A stretch of DNA of 64,000 bases, from assembly GCF_052857255.1 (NCBI RefSeq), contig NC_135507.1, positions 78,970,850-79,034,849 on the forward strand, in the 5' to 3' direction. The notes beneath the pieces are model-generated. The model did not search any database, had not been told where the DNA came from, and worked only from the letters and a program-made list of their open reading frames with translations. This stretch comes from Amblyomma americanum. Lineage: Eukaryota; Arthropoda; Arachnida; Ixodida; Ixodidae. Positions 32,295 to 42,385 of the stretch are shown in pieces (the stretch's first letter is position 1; each line of letters opens with the position of its first letter). The translations under genes were made by a program, and so were the position numbers.

Positions 32295-32675
32295 ACATAA
32301 ACAAAAAACGAGATCAGTGTGTGAGCGATGCCTCAATAAGTTGTTCTCTGCGGAGCGGGCATTTCTGGAGACGCGTTTAAAAATAACTGATAAATTTTTT
32401 TTTAGTCCTGTTTGTTTCTTCCTTTTTCCTTTTCTGTTATTCACGCTGTCGATTACTGGCTCTTTGTAGCTTGCTGTGTTAAGATATATATCTTAACTTG
32501 TTTGATATGAAAAAATGTTGACGCCCCTGGCTGTGTGCATGATATGATGTGACAAGGCTTTAAATACTTTCCCTGAAGCGAAAAATAAAACGAGTTGTTA
32601 GTAGCGCTCATTCCTTGTGTCGTCGTTCTCTCGCCGTGTTTGTCTTTTTTAGCACAGACCTGTTTCAAACGAAAT
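32295..32675 (+). repeat. Right inverted arm of Penelope-like element
   Basis: Carries the coding end (HINKKRDQCVSDASIS), the palindrome GTTAAGATATATATCTTAAC at 32478-32497, AATAAAACGAGTTGTTAGTA near 32585, and the end GACCTGTTTCAAACGAAAT. It is the sense-orientation terminal copy. Confidence 0.9.
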
Positions 32676-32689
32676 TTCTGATATGCAGC

Positions 32690-33754
32690 TCAGTAAGGCC
32701 CCATTCGAAACCCTTTAAAACCGGCCTGTAACAGTAATCCATGCTGATAACTCTGCAAAGCCTGCATCGCAGGATACGAGTAAGGCGCTGCGCGTCTCAC
32801 AAACCGTAACAAGTGTATAGAGGCCGGCTGCACTCACGTTCAGTTGCAATACACACTGAATGTTTCCCCATGCAGAAACTATTTTTTCGTGTTGCCATGC
32901 ACACAAAACCCATTTCACTTTGTTCGATTTCTACGGTTACAGGTATATGTTGTGTCCTTGCTGGCATTGATCGTTTTGTGTGCCTGTATTATGCACAGCA
33001 GTTCTTCCCAACGTGAATTATATCACGGACATAGGAAAACGACGCGAAGTTGATGCCGAAGATTTTGTGCTTGCGAGCCAAAGCCATAAAATTCTGTTCA
33101 GTGAATAAAAGTTGTTGCATCAGCCTCCAACAAACTCACTTATCATGTGAGAAATTTTCATAACAACAGTATTTTATCGCGACCAATCTCGTTTCTGCTA
33201 AAGCGAACTAAAAAGCTACATATAATACATGATACATTCGAATCAGTGCGAAAGCACATTTCGTGCTACATGGCAGACGACAATGAGCAGGCAGTGCCGA
33301 GAGACGGAGCGCTCGTGCTAGGCCAGCTGGGAACAGAGAAGGCAACAGACAACGGGCTGCTTTGCTCGGAGTCGGTACGGGCCGGATCAGTTCTTACGCG
33401 CGAAAAGAGAAATTTGTCATTCTGGCAACGACCTCTAGCAAGACACAATTTTTCGTTTCGTGTTCTTTCAACGCTAAATTTCGTGTTCTCTTTAATTAGC
33501 TGCCACGAGAGTAAATAATGATCGGTGCGTAAAGTTGCGCTTTTACATAGTGTCACGTGCACGTGGTGACAGCACGCACAGGCCTCCGCTCGTACACGAC
33601 CTCTGCCGAACAATCCCAAATTACTGTGGCAATAAGCTCGGCCTATTCGCCGAACGTAACTTATAGCTATTTTGTGTACAAAAAATAAAAACGAACCATG
33701 ATTGAAAGAGTACAGCCCACAGAGACACAGACAGAGATTCAAGATGAAGCCTAC
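32690..33754. other. No gene recognised; probable intron of the kinase locus
   Basis: This lies downstream (in gene sense) of the last kinase exon found, after a canonical donor. I searched both strands by eye for polo-box exons and found none. Open frames of 123 and 158 codons on opposite strands show no domain. Confidence 0.45.
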
Positions 33755-33954
33755 CTTTCATCATGAACTCGTGGTGCATGATGGCTTCGATGCTCGGCCG
33801 CCTAGCGGGCTCTGGTTGGAGAATCCATCGGATGAGGGCGCTCGCTTCGGGTGAGACAGTCGAGGCGATCTCGAATTTGTTCCTCTTGATTCTGACTACG
33901 GTCACCGCGTTCGACGGCGAATCGAATGGGGGACGCCCCACTAGCAGCTTGTAC
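33755..33954 (-). pseudogene. Kinase exon 4 of those found (C-lobe end)
   Basis: 200 bp, acceptor CCGCAG, donor AAAG/GTAGGC. Encodes YKLLVGRPPFDSPSNAV, FEIASTVSPEASALI and LQPEPARRPSIEAIMHHEF. The exon starts with G, completing the ATG split across the intron to give GCIMYKLLVG, the usual polo junction. No internal stop. Confidence 0.85.
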
Positions 33955-34599
33955 CTGCGGAAAGCAGTTTGCGGTCTCTTAGTGTCCGCTGTAATCCGCG
34001 CACTCTGTGGCGGCCAACATCTCAGCACGACACAGCTTGAAGCAGTGCGGGCACAGCCATGCTACACCACCCCTACCGGCCAAGCGCCACGAAATGGTAA
34101 CGTAACTGCGGGAAAACGACGCTCATTATGCACGTAAGTGTCCGGTTTTGAACGTGAAGTGCATGATCTGATTTTTTGAACATGAAGAGCAAGCTTATAG
34201 CAATTTTACGGATAATATTTTCTCTGCACCAATCGTTACTGTCCTGCCTGGAAGATACGTATACCCGGTTGCGTAAATGAGAATCACGCCAACAGGTTTT
34301 CAACCGTACTTTCTTGACAAATGATTTAACACCCACCACCGCCCTCAACTCTGGCCCGATTTGCTTCGCCCGTTTAAAATATTAATGCCACGGCCATAAT
34401 TTATTCCCTCGCTATTGTTCCCACCAGGCAAGATAGGCGAGGATTTGCCAGTTTTTATATTCACATTTCCGACATTAAACACTCCCACTTATACATTTAC
34501 AAACGGGTGCAGCTGTGCCATGTACACCGAGCTGTCTTCGTAAGCATCAACTTGTAAACAGTTGCACACAGTTTTGCGCAATCATCAGGTGAGACTCAC

Positions 34600-34913
34600 A
34601 TGATGCACCCGATGGCCCAGATGTCCGCTGCGTAGCTGTAGCCCTTCTGGGTCAGCATCTCGTGGGCCATGTAGTTGGTGGTGCCGCAGATGGACCTCTT
34701 GAGTTGCCACGAGTAGGGGACGCGGGTGGCGAGTCCGAAGTCGGCCCCCTTGAGTTGCGAGTATTTGGTGAGTAGCAGGTTTCAGGGCTTCAAGTCTCGG
34801 TGGATTACGTGCTCCTGCACCAGGTACTCGCAGGCGCGGAGCAGCTTGCGCATTAAATACCGCACCTCGGATTCGGACCGCCACCCTCTGGGCCGGTGCA
34901 TCTCCTCCAGAGA
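34600..34913 (-). pseudogene. Kinase exon 3 of those found (catalytic loop, activation loop)
   Basis: 314 bp, acceptor TTGCAG, donor ATCAT/GTGAGT. Encodes SLEEMHRPRGW, then YLVQEHVIHRDLKP, a TGA at 34784-34782, NLLLTKYSQLKGADFGLATR, KRSICGTTNYMAHEMLTQK and GYSYAADIWAIGCIM. The TGA replaces the codon normally followed by N in HRDLK.xN. GGA to TGA would be one base. The activation-loop Thr of polo kinases is Ser here. Confidence 0.85.
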
Positions 34914-35446
34914 CTGCAACATAAATGCGTTAATGAAGCTTGGGGAAGAACTTTGAAGGTCAGACACTCCAAAGAACATCACAAAAAAAAATCGGATTCC
35001 TTCAGGTTTCAGACTGGGACATGACGACACTGGCGCACTCCAGTCTGGGGAAGGCTTAATTCAGTTAATTGTTTTTCTTGCTGCAAGAAACTGTGCCCAC
35101 ATAAAGGCATCACAATATTAAAAGACCGCTTTGAAACAATAAAATCACGTTTAAATTTTTGGCTATGCCTTAAATTATGATTGGAGAACGGGACGTGCCC
35201 TATCTCGCAAAAATTGCCGAAAGAAATAAACAACCAAATACATAATCGAGTAACCTAATGCAAGGTCGTCTAAATTATTCCGAAGGCCTTCGCTACAACG
35301 TCCTTCATAGCCTGAGTTGTTTTGGGAACATGAGCACAATTAAACGAAATAGAAACGAACCTTGAGAACATTAGGAACGTTTTCCAATAAATGCAAAGAA
35401 AATAATTGGAAACGCGAGCCACCGAGGAGCCGGAATGTTAACACAC

Positions 35447-35563
35447 CTGTCTTGTGCACAGCTCCAAGATGATGTAGACGTTCTTGGCGTCCTCAAAGTG
35501 GCCGTGGAAGCGAATGACGTTCTCGTGGCACAGGGTTCTGTGGATGTTGATTTCCTCTTCGAG
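35447..35563 (-). pseudogene. Kinase exon 2 of those found (helix C to hinge)
   Basis: 117 bp, exactly 39 codons, acceptor TCTACAG, donor ACAG/GTGTGT. Encodes LEEEINIHRTLCHENVIRF, HGHFEDAKNVYIILELCTRQ. Its 3' splice site lies only about 20-30 bp from the 5' end of the antisense LINE, leaving a possible branch point CTAAT but almost no pyrimidine tract. Confidence 0.85.
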
Positions 35564-35591
35564 CTGTAGACAACATATTAATTAGTTCGAA

Positions 35592-36643
35592 TTGCAACAG
35601 TGCCCAGCCAGCGACGAATTTGAACAGTTTGTGATTCCGAGCTGGCAACATTGCCAAGTGGGCGTCGACGCTGCCGAGTGTCGGCTACAAAAGCATCGGA
35701 GCAGCACTGTAACGATGGGGCGTGGAACCGGCGAGATGGCGGTGACCCTTACAAGCTTTCTACTGCTCACGCAGGTTGGTCTTTTTCACCCTTTGAAACC
35801 GTCGCGCTACATTTTGCCGGTTCCACCCCAAATGCTTTATCTTACTTTTTCCTGTAAGCCACGCGGTTTTGTGTTGTCAAATCGTCTGTATGTTAAGAGG
35901 CATTTTTCAGTTTTTCGTAGCCCAGCGTTTTATCTGCTAATCTTGTTGCTTTGTGGCGGGGATATTGAGAGTAACCCTGGCCCAGCAACAGCTGAACAAT
36001 TTCAAGAGCTGTTGAATGGTCAAACCACAATTCTTTCCAAGTTATCGCAGCTTACCACGGACGTAACTGACGTAAAAGCCCGGCTTGTTGTATTGGAAAC
36101 TAAGTTAGGAAAAATTGAGGCAATTGAAACAGCTCTAGCCAATGTTGAAGATCAACAACGAAAAGATCATGATGTTCTGACAAGCATGATTGCAAAAATA
36201 GACGATTTGAAAATCGTGGAAGGCGTAATAATTTGATTTTTTACGGCTTAACTGATTCTGATGACAGTGAGACGGCAGCCAAGTCTGAGGAGCTTATCAT
36301 AAGTCAGTGCACTGAGAAGCTGGAATTGTCTTCCATGTCTATTGAATTTGCTCATAGGCTGGGTAAATTCTCCCAAGGAAAAAATCGGCCTATCATTGTG
36401 CGCTTCAATTCCTTTAAAGACCGCCAGGCTGTGCTTGCAAATGCATTCAAGCTCAAGGGATCCAGTATTGCTATATCTGAAGACTTTTCCCGTACTCTCC
36501 GTGATAAGAGAAAGAAATTATGGGATTATGCCAAACAAAATGGCGAAAAAGGAGTGAAAGCAGTTCTGAAATATGATACGCTTCATTTGGGTAGTAGGCG
36601 TTTCCAATGGGACAGTGAAGCCGGCACCGTACGGGAACAATGA
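35592..36643 (+). pseudogene. LINE ORF1 with N-terminal 2A motif, one frameshift
   Basis: The frame opens at 35592; a later ATG at 35715 (MGRGTGEMAV) is as likely a start. LLILLLCGGDIESNPGP ends at residue 131 (35982-35984). The last ten residues match the 2A consensus D(V/I)ExNPG/P, at which ribosomes skip a peptide bond; 2A motifs are known in several APE-type non-LTR elements. The hydrophobic stretch before it could act as a signal sequence. After it come a coiled coil (QTTILSKLSQLTTDVTDVKA, ETKLGKIEAIETALANVEDQ), then, after a one-base shift near 36220, an L1-ORF1-like RNA-binding domain (NLIFYGLTDSD, FAHRLGKFSQGKNRPIIVRF, DKRKKLWDYAKQNG). It ends 21 bp before ORF2. Confidence 0.82.
35955..35984 (+). 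other. 2A ribosome-skipping motif in LINE ORF1
   Basis: Codons for GGDIESNPGP. The expected break is between Gly (35979-35981) and Pro (35982-35984). The upstream context LLILLLC is hydrophobic, like many cellular and retroelement 2A sequences that double as signal peptides. Confidence 0.8.
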
Positions 36644-36664
36644 CAAACCACTGTTCATTCTGCG

Positions 36665-39446
36665 ATGTGCCCAGTCAGCATTTTGTCAATCAATTGCCGC
36701 AGTATAAAAAATAAAGTTGATGACTATCACTTTCTTCTTCGTACCGTCCAACCGACCTTTGTTTCGGGAACAGAATAGTGGCTCGATCCGACCATCTCAA
36801 GCGCTGAAATATTTCCTGACACGTACGAGTGTTTTCGTCGCGACCGTTGTGCACGTGGCGGAGGAGTGTTTATTTTGGTCCATAAAAGTGTCCCGTGCGC
36901 TCAAATGGAATTCTCTGATAGTGAAACTGAATTGGATGTTTGCAAAGTACGACTGCCAAACGGGAAAGCAATGGTTCTTGGGTCATTTTATAGGCCTCCT
37001 GGTCCTTCTGTAAAGCCGCTAGTTGGCTTATCTCATTTTCTTGAAACCATTAACACTGAATGCCTTGTTTTAGGGGGGGACTTTAACCTTCCGGACATTG
37101 ACTGGTCAGCTGACGAACCAAGAGATATAGCTCGAGGGAATCTAAACTCAACTTTTTTTGACGTTTTAGATTCCAACACCTTTTGTCAGTATGTGCATGA
37201 GCCATCACGAACGGACGGAACTGGTCACGTACTCGACCTCTTGCTGTGTAACGTGCCTGATGTTGTATGCAATGTACAAGTGTTGCCTGGTTTGAGCGAC
37301 CACAATATTATTCTAGCAGATTTATTAGTTCACTATGTGAAGGTTGCAAAACCACCTAGGCGAAAGATTTATGTCTACAGCAGGGCCAACTACGAGGCGA
37401 TTAGCGCTGCTTTCGATTCATTCTTTCCAACTTTTGATGAACTCGCGGATAACTTAAATATCGAACAGCTATGGAATACATTCAAACAGAAATTGTTGGA
37501 ATTACGTGAAGCTTTTATTCCATCAAGCGTTATATCAAGAAAGAGAGCACGAGATAAACCCTGGTTTAACACCGAGTTACGTGCTTTTGTTCGCAGACAG
37601 CGACGAATGTATCGAAGATACAAGTTGTCTAAATCGGCAGAGTGTTTGGCCTTGCTGAAAAGAATAAAAAATGAATTCAGACAGAAGTCTCACATCGCTA
37701 AAGACTTGTATTTTTCGAATTTAGGAGAAAAACCTGTCAGAGATACCAAAGAATTTTGGAGATATGTGAAGCGTAATGGTAAGGATGACAGCTCAGTACC
37801 TGCTCTGAAAAATGATGAGATAATCATCCATGATGATGAGGCGAAAGTTGAAATGTTTAGCCGTTATTTTTCATCTGTGTTTTTGCTACCTAGTTCACGT
37901 TCTGTCTGTTTTGCATTACCTCTTGAAATAGATTGCATGCCGGAAGTTACTTTTTGTGTTGACGGTGTGCGTAAATTATTGAAGGATTTGAATTAGGCTA
38001 AGGCTTGTGGCCCTGATGACATTCCTGCCGCAATTTTAAGGAATTGTGCGGATATATTATGTCTGTATTTCACCCGACTGTTCCAGAAGTCTCTTAATGA
38101 AACCGACTTGCCTGCTGATTGGAAGGTAGCGCGTGTCGTGCCTATACATAAGAGTGGTATGCGAAACTTCGTTCAGAACTACAGACCCGTTTCCTTAACC
38201 AGCATAACCTGTAAAATTATGGAGCATGTAATATATAGTTGCGTTATGGCCCATCACCAAACACAATCTCCTATGCACTAGTCAACATGGTTTCAGGCGT
38301 GGATTTTCCTGCAGTACGCAGCTGGTAGAGTTCGTTCATAATTTGGCATCGGCAATCGATAAGCAACAAATTGTGGACTGCGTTTTCTTGGATTTCCGCA
38401 AAGCATTTGATGTTGTCGCGCACAGTCTTCTTCTCTCCAAATTGAAAGCGTATAACCTGGATTGTAAAGTAATTGCGTGGATTGCAGAATATCTGTCGTT
38501 ACGAAGGCAGGCTGTTGTTCTGAACGGTATTTCTTCACAGTATGCACCAGTTACGTCGGGAGTTCCTCAAGGCTCAGTATTGGGACCACTTTTGTTTTTG
38601 CTGTATATTAATGATATTTCAGTTGGCATACAGTCTTCATTCAGGATGTTTGCCGATGATTGTGTTGTTTACAGAGTAGTAAATTCCACTTCTGATTCAC
38701 AAATCCTGCAAACTGATTTAGATACTGTGGCAGACTGGTGTGTACGTTGGGACATGTCCTTAAATATAAACAAAACTGTTCACGTCACCTTCACAAGAAA
38801 ACGTGCTAATCATCCGTATAGGTATAGAAAGAATGATTTTACTCTCAACATAAGCAAGTCATTTAAATATCTAGGCGTCTTTTTTACATCGGACTTACGA
38901 TGGAATAAGCACATTAATTATATTACGACTAAGGCAGCGTCACGTTTGGGTTTTCTAAGGCGGAATTTTAGCCATTTACCAAGTAACTTAAAAACACAGC
39001 TCTATTTCAGTTATGTACGCTCCATACTTGAATATGGATGTGTTTGCTGGGACCCACACACATCTGAGAGTGTAGGAAAATTAGAGAAAATTCAGAATAG
39101 GGCAGTTAGATTTGTTCTTGGTAATTATAATTGGCAAGTTAGTATGACGGAAAGCAAACGAAAACTTAACTGGCAAGAGTTGAAGGACCGTAGAAGGTAC
39201 ATCAGATTGAAATTTTTCCATGAGATTTATTATTCAAAAACTGGCATAAACCGCGAACAATATATCCAGGCACCTCATTATATATCAAAGCGACTGGAAC
39301 ACTGCTTGAAGGTCAGAGAATTTTCTTGCAAGGGTGACGTCTTGCGTTATTCTTTTTTTGTTAGAACTGTTCGGGACTGGAACAGTTTGCCAGCGAGCAT
39401 TGTATGTATTACATCTAACGAAGCATTTTTCCATGCACTGCAATAA
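36665..39446 (+). pseudogene. LINE ORF2, APE endonuclease and reverse transcriptase
   Basis: Starts MCPVSILSINCRSIKNKV at 36665. Endonuclease blocks: VLGSFYRPPGPSVK, CLVLGGDFNLPDIDW, DGTGHVLDLLLCN, LSDHNIILAD. RT blocks: ARVVPIHKSGMRN, NYRPVSLTSITCKIMEHV, DCVFLDFRKAFDVVAHS (catalytic Asp), VTSGVPQGSVLGPLLFLLYI, SFRMFADDCVVY (FADD), then KYLGVFFTSDLRWNKHI and a C-terminal WDPHTSESVGKLEKIQNRAV. Lesions: TAG after GTE (about 36777), TAG after LKDLN (37994), and a stop plus frameshift near 38280-38340. The protein would nick target DNA and prime cDNA from the 3' end. Stop at 39444-39446. Confidence 0.88.
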
Positions 39447-39535
39447 TTGCTTTATACCTATAAAGTAAGTCTGTACCCCCCTGCTGTAATGCCCTGCGGG
39501 GCGATGCAGGTAACTAATAAATAAATAAATAAATA
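39447..39535 (+). other. LINE 3'UTR and AAAT-repeat tail
   Basis: Short 3'UTR with CCCCCCTGCTGTAATGCCCT and GCGGGGCGATGCAGG, which can pair partly as a hairpin, then AATAAATAAATAAATAAATA. The TAAA-type repeat tail instead of a long poly(A) is typical of CR1/L2-group elements. Confidence 0.7.
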
Positions 39536-40810
39536 TTCTCGCAAAAGGTTGTATTAAGCGTAAGCAAAATAAGCAAAAGGTGTTGACTAAAGGCGCTGGT
39601 AGTTATAATTATAAACCCTTGCGCTGAAGAGGAAAAAAAAGAACCCATTACGATGGCAAAAGCAATGGGCCACTAGAGCGAAATCTTTTCAACATACGGC
39701 TCTACTGATATTTGTTTACCGGAATGAGGTGTAAGTTTTGTCCCCTGCTTGTGACCCTCATTTGCAGATAGAAAGTTGCACGAAAATTGGCAGCAGTATC
39801 AAAACGAATTGGAGAGATTGCAGTCTCCTAAGGTTAAGGTGTTACTTTCGACGAAAATGGAGGTTAGATAAGCTTTAGAAACGGGCACAAATCGACACAC
39901 AGGGGCCATAATCTATAAGAACCCACCATCCATATCGAATCTATTTGGTCCTATCGCGATAGTCACTGTTGTTCTGTGATATTGACGTGTACTTCAAGCG
40001 TCCCTAGTAGTCACCGTTGGCTCATATGAGACCGGACCTCGCCATATCAGCGAAAACGGTTCGGTAGTTCTCCACTGATGCTTAAAAGCGATAGCAGCAT
40101 GACTTAACAACAGTGACGAATTGGAGATAACTAACTGGACTCGAAATCGAAAGTGGTTAATGTATCATAATAGAATACAGCCTCGAAGCCCAAATCCACG
40201 AAACGTTTAGGTTTCGAATCGGCTTGCTTTGACGACTCGTCATTTTGGCGTAAACGCGGGCAGGGGAATATGGTGGGAGGACGAGAAGGAGACACAACCA
40301 GTCAGCGATCACGCGTTTGTTTTGCATTCGCTGGACGGCGCCACAAATTTTGAGCTTGCGCGCGAATCCTATGCCGCAGAACAACCTTCGTTACTTTCGT
40401 TTTCACATGATTCGGAGCGTCTGCCCGCCTCGCTGCAGCGGCGTCGTCAGAAAAAATGGCTGGGGTTCAACATGGCTTGAACTTTGTTATACGATCGAAA
40501 GCCCTGTTAAGCATGGTCTCCACTGTGTCAAATAAACTGCCAACGTGAGATACCCAATAGGCATGTGATCCCGTGGTCATACTACTACAGCGTGAGACAT
40601 ACCACCGAGCAGTGAAGTTCGGTTTGACCTCGTGAGGCATTTATGGTCATTGCCTCATCCACGTCGAAACAGGATGTTGTACCGCGAGGAGTAGAGCCCT
40701 CGCTCTAAAAGCCAAAAAATCATTTTTTTTCTCCTCAGTGTACAATTAAGAAAATTTCTACAAACAGAAAAGAAAGAGAAAAGACGAAGCGCAGTGATAT
40801 AGGAACTTAC
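39536..40810. other. Kinase intron, no feature
   Basis: The rest of the intron between the LINE and the upstream exon. No domain, and no repeat recognised. Confidence 0.5.
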
Positions 40811-40918
40811 ATATTGCCAGAGAATGTCCGATTTAGGATGACCCTTGGGGATGATTTTGCCTGCGTACGCCACGTTCGCCTTTCTGTCCATGAACTCGCA
40901 GACGTGCGCAAATCCGCC
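40811..40918 (-). pseudogene. Kinase exon 1 of those found (N-lobe)
   Basis: 108 bp, exactly 36 codons, acceptor TTTTTCAG, donor CAATAT/GTAAGT. Encodes GGFAHVCEFMDRKANVAYAG, KIIPKGHPKSDILWQY. The Lys of AGK is the ATP-binding Lys. The first glycine of the loop and the N-terminus would be on an exon further right that I did not find. Joining to the next exon gives WQYLEEEINIH, slightly longer than usual between the Lys and helix C. Confidence 0.8.
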
Positions 40919-41470
40919 CTGAAAAAGTAATGCCAGCCTTATTTCATGGACATCCAAATGAGGGGAGAATGCTGTCGCAGTGTGTGACTGAAACACTCGG
41001 GCAGTGGAATCGTTCATTCGAAGAAGAAATTGCCCTGATGCCTAAGTGCTCAAATTAGACCGCAGCAATAAATTCATGACATCTGGGACGAATACAAGCT
41101 GAAACTAGGTATGCTTGAAAGGTATGATTCAGTTCACAAAGCATCGACGACAGGAATATGGAGGCAGTCCTTAAAGGTTCGCACGAAAAGTGCAAAAATT
41201 TCGTGTTTCAGCGCAATTATCCAGCAGTCGTTCGCAATGAACTTTTTGAGGCATTAGGATGCCTTTAATTGGCACAGTAATGCCTGTATAGTAGGGGACG
41301 TCAGAAGACAGGAGAATCGCATTAAGGAATAAACTGAGCAATATGACTCTCAAATGACAACTTTAAACAATGACACCACATCTGTAACCGAGTTCTTCCG
41401 GTTTTGCACAGTCGTAGTCGTCCGGTCCGCATGACGAGCTACCCTCCGTCCGCCTCCCAAACGACAAACT
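40919..41470. other. No gene recognised
   Basis: The upstream intron or flank of the kinase locus. No N-terminal kinase exon was seen. Confidence 0.45.
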
Positions 41471-41815
41471 CGCCGCGGTGGCTCAGTGTTTATAGCGCCC
41501 TGGGAGCCGGGGTACGCGGGTTCGAATCCGGCTGAGGCACACGCGTTTCAATCGAGTTGAAACGCAAACAGCAAACGTCTGCTGAGCGACGTCGGTGCCT
41601 GTTGCAGATTCCTGAAGGAACTGTTCACCCTCTTTGCGGAGCGTCCTTAACCTCCTTGCTTTCAAGAATAGCAAGATTCAGAAAAAGGCGAATCTATCGG
41701 ATAACCCATGCGGGTCCCAATTGGTCGAAATTATTCCGGTGCTTTACACTAAAGCACCTCTATCTTCTTTTACTCCCTTGCCTCACGGCGGTGTTCAGGT
41801 GAACCGGTCTCTTAG
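41471..41815 (+). mobile_element. Ruka-type SINE, diverged body
   Basis: The sense copy has a strong head: CGCCGCGGTGGCTCAGTG (A box) and GCGGGTTCGAATCCGGC (B box), 41471-41538. The body between 41560 and 41700 is unlike the other copies. GGTCGAAATTATTCCGGTGC, then CCTCACGGCGGTGTTCAGGT at 41728-41800, is the usual 3' part. It could be a chimera or a sub-family with a different middle. Confidence 0.7.
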
Positions 41816-42175
41816 TAGAAAACGCTGCTTTGCATAAAGATGCCTTGTCCAACTGTTTTATGATCGTTTGATTTAAGAGTCGCACTAACGAATTTTGTTA
41901 ATTATAGCCGCCCGCAGTCAGTGCTCCTAACGAGAAAGCAACCGTATTCTGACCACTTATAAGAGCCGTCTTCGCCAAAAGTAATCAAATAACGAGACTT
42001 GACTCTCAGCTGTAGAGTGGAAAAATTACGATACCGCTCAAGTCTAAAACGTCTCGAAAGGTAAGCCTAAGGGCTACACGCCCAGGGTCTTTGACTTCAC
42101 ACATTACACAATTTCTAAAGATACGCCTTTTGAGATAGAAGACCGCTTTTATAGGCATAACAGTGTAAACGGTCT
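41816..42175. other. No gene recognised
   Basis: No domain or repeat seen. Confidence 0.4.
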
Positions 42176-42385
42176 GAAAACTAAACATTTTTTTCAAATT
42201 TGCCTGTCGGGTAGGGTTTGAAGACTATAATAAACTGCACATGTCCAACCAAAAACTTAAACTTAACCCAGCGTCTCGAAGCCGACTCGGCTCCTTCATC
42301 AGGGGTGACTGAGGGCAGTAGCTAGCGTCTTTAATAGGGTTCCCCAGTGGCAGTGTCCTTAGGAAATACATGGGAACTTTCAGAA
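42176..42385 (-). repeat. Fold-back repeat family C, copy 1
   Basis: The minus strand carries CCCCTGATGAAGGAGCCGAG, TCGGCTTCGAGACGC and then GTGCAGTTTATTATAGTCTT and AAACCCTACCCGACAGGCAA. The same order is found on the plus strand at 46740-46895. No protein was found in it. Confidence 0.7.

Larger units (their letters stand above)
30233..32674 (+). mobile_element. Penelope-like element with inverted terminal arms
   Basis: A 2.4-kb element carrying one long frame (RT plus GIY-YIG endonuclease). It is flanked by inverted arms at 30269-30650 and 32295-32675. The left arm is a reverse copy of the element's own 3' end, including the codons for KKRDQCVSDAS. Left of the left arm is an unpaired extension of about 36 bp containing GAGCTGGGCTAGTTGGTT. 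The copy at 59702-60683 has the same layout and a similar GGGCGAGTTGGT. Inverted terminal copies (often called pLTRs) are known for this group. Confidence 0.85.
35587..39535 (+). mobile_element. CR1/L2-group LINE with 2A motif, intronic
   Basis: A nearly full-length non-LTR element of about 3.95 kb, inserted antisense in the kinase intron. It has ORF1 (2A motif, coiled coil, RRM-like domain), ORF2 (endonuclease and RT) and a short 3'UTR ending TAACTAATAAATAAATAAAT. Four or more lesions make it inactive. The 5' end is estimated from the start of ORF1-upstream sequence; I cannot see a target-site duplication, as is common in this group. Confidence 0.82.
33755..40918 (-). pseudogene. Polo-like kinase gene, four exons, probably inactivated
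   Basis: Four minus-strand exons (40918-40811, 35563-35447, 34913-34600, 33954-33755) join in phase to a protein-kinase domain of polo-like type. Present: GGFAHV glycine-loop remainder, AGKIIPK (catalytic Lys), EEEINIHR (helix C Glu), FHGHFEDAKNVYIILELC, VIHRDLKP, ADFGLA, DIWAIGCIMYKLLVGRPPF and LQPEPARRPSIEAI. Polo kinases control mitosis; the C-terminal polo-box domain and the N-terminus were not found in this window. Changes against activity: TGA directly after HRDLKP (34784-34782), CGTPNY changed to CGTTNY, and APE changed to AHE. With introns retained it is not a processed copy. It could be a decayed tandem paralogue, or a live gene with an assembly error at one base. A LINE occupies most of the first intron. 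Confidence 0.82.

Noticed and set aside
33266..33742. 158-codon minus-strand frame just downstream of the last kinase exon, considered as polo-box region
   Set aside because: No polo-box pattern is visible, and it is overlapped by an equally long plus-strand frame.
34782..34784. TGA in the kinase exon as a selenocysteine codon
   Set aside because: Polo kinases have no selenocysteine there, and other active-site motifs are also degraded; nonsense mutation or sequence error is simpler.
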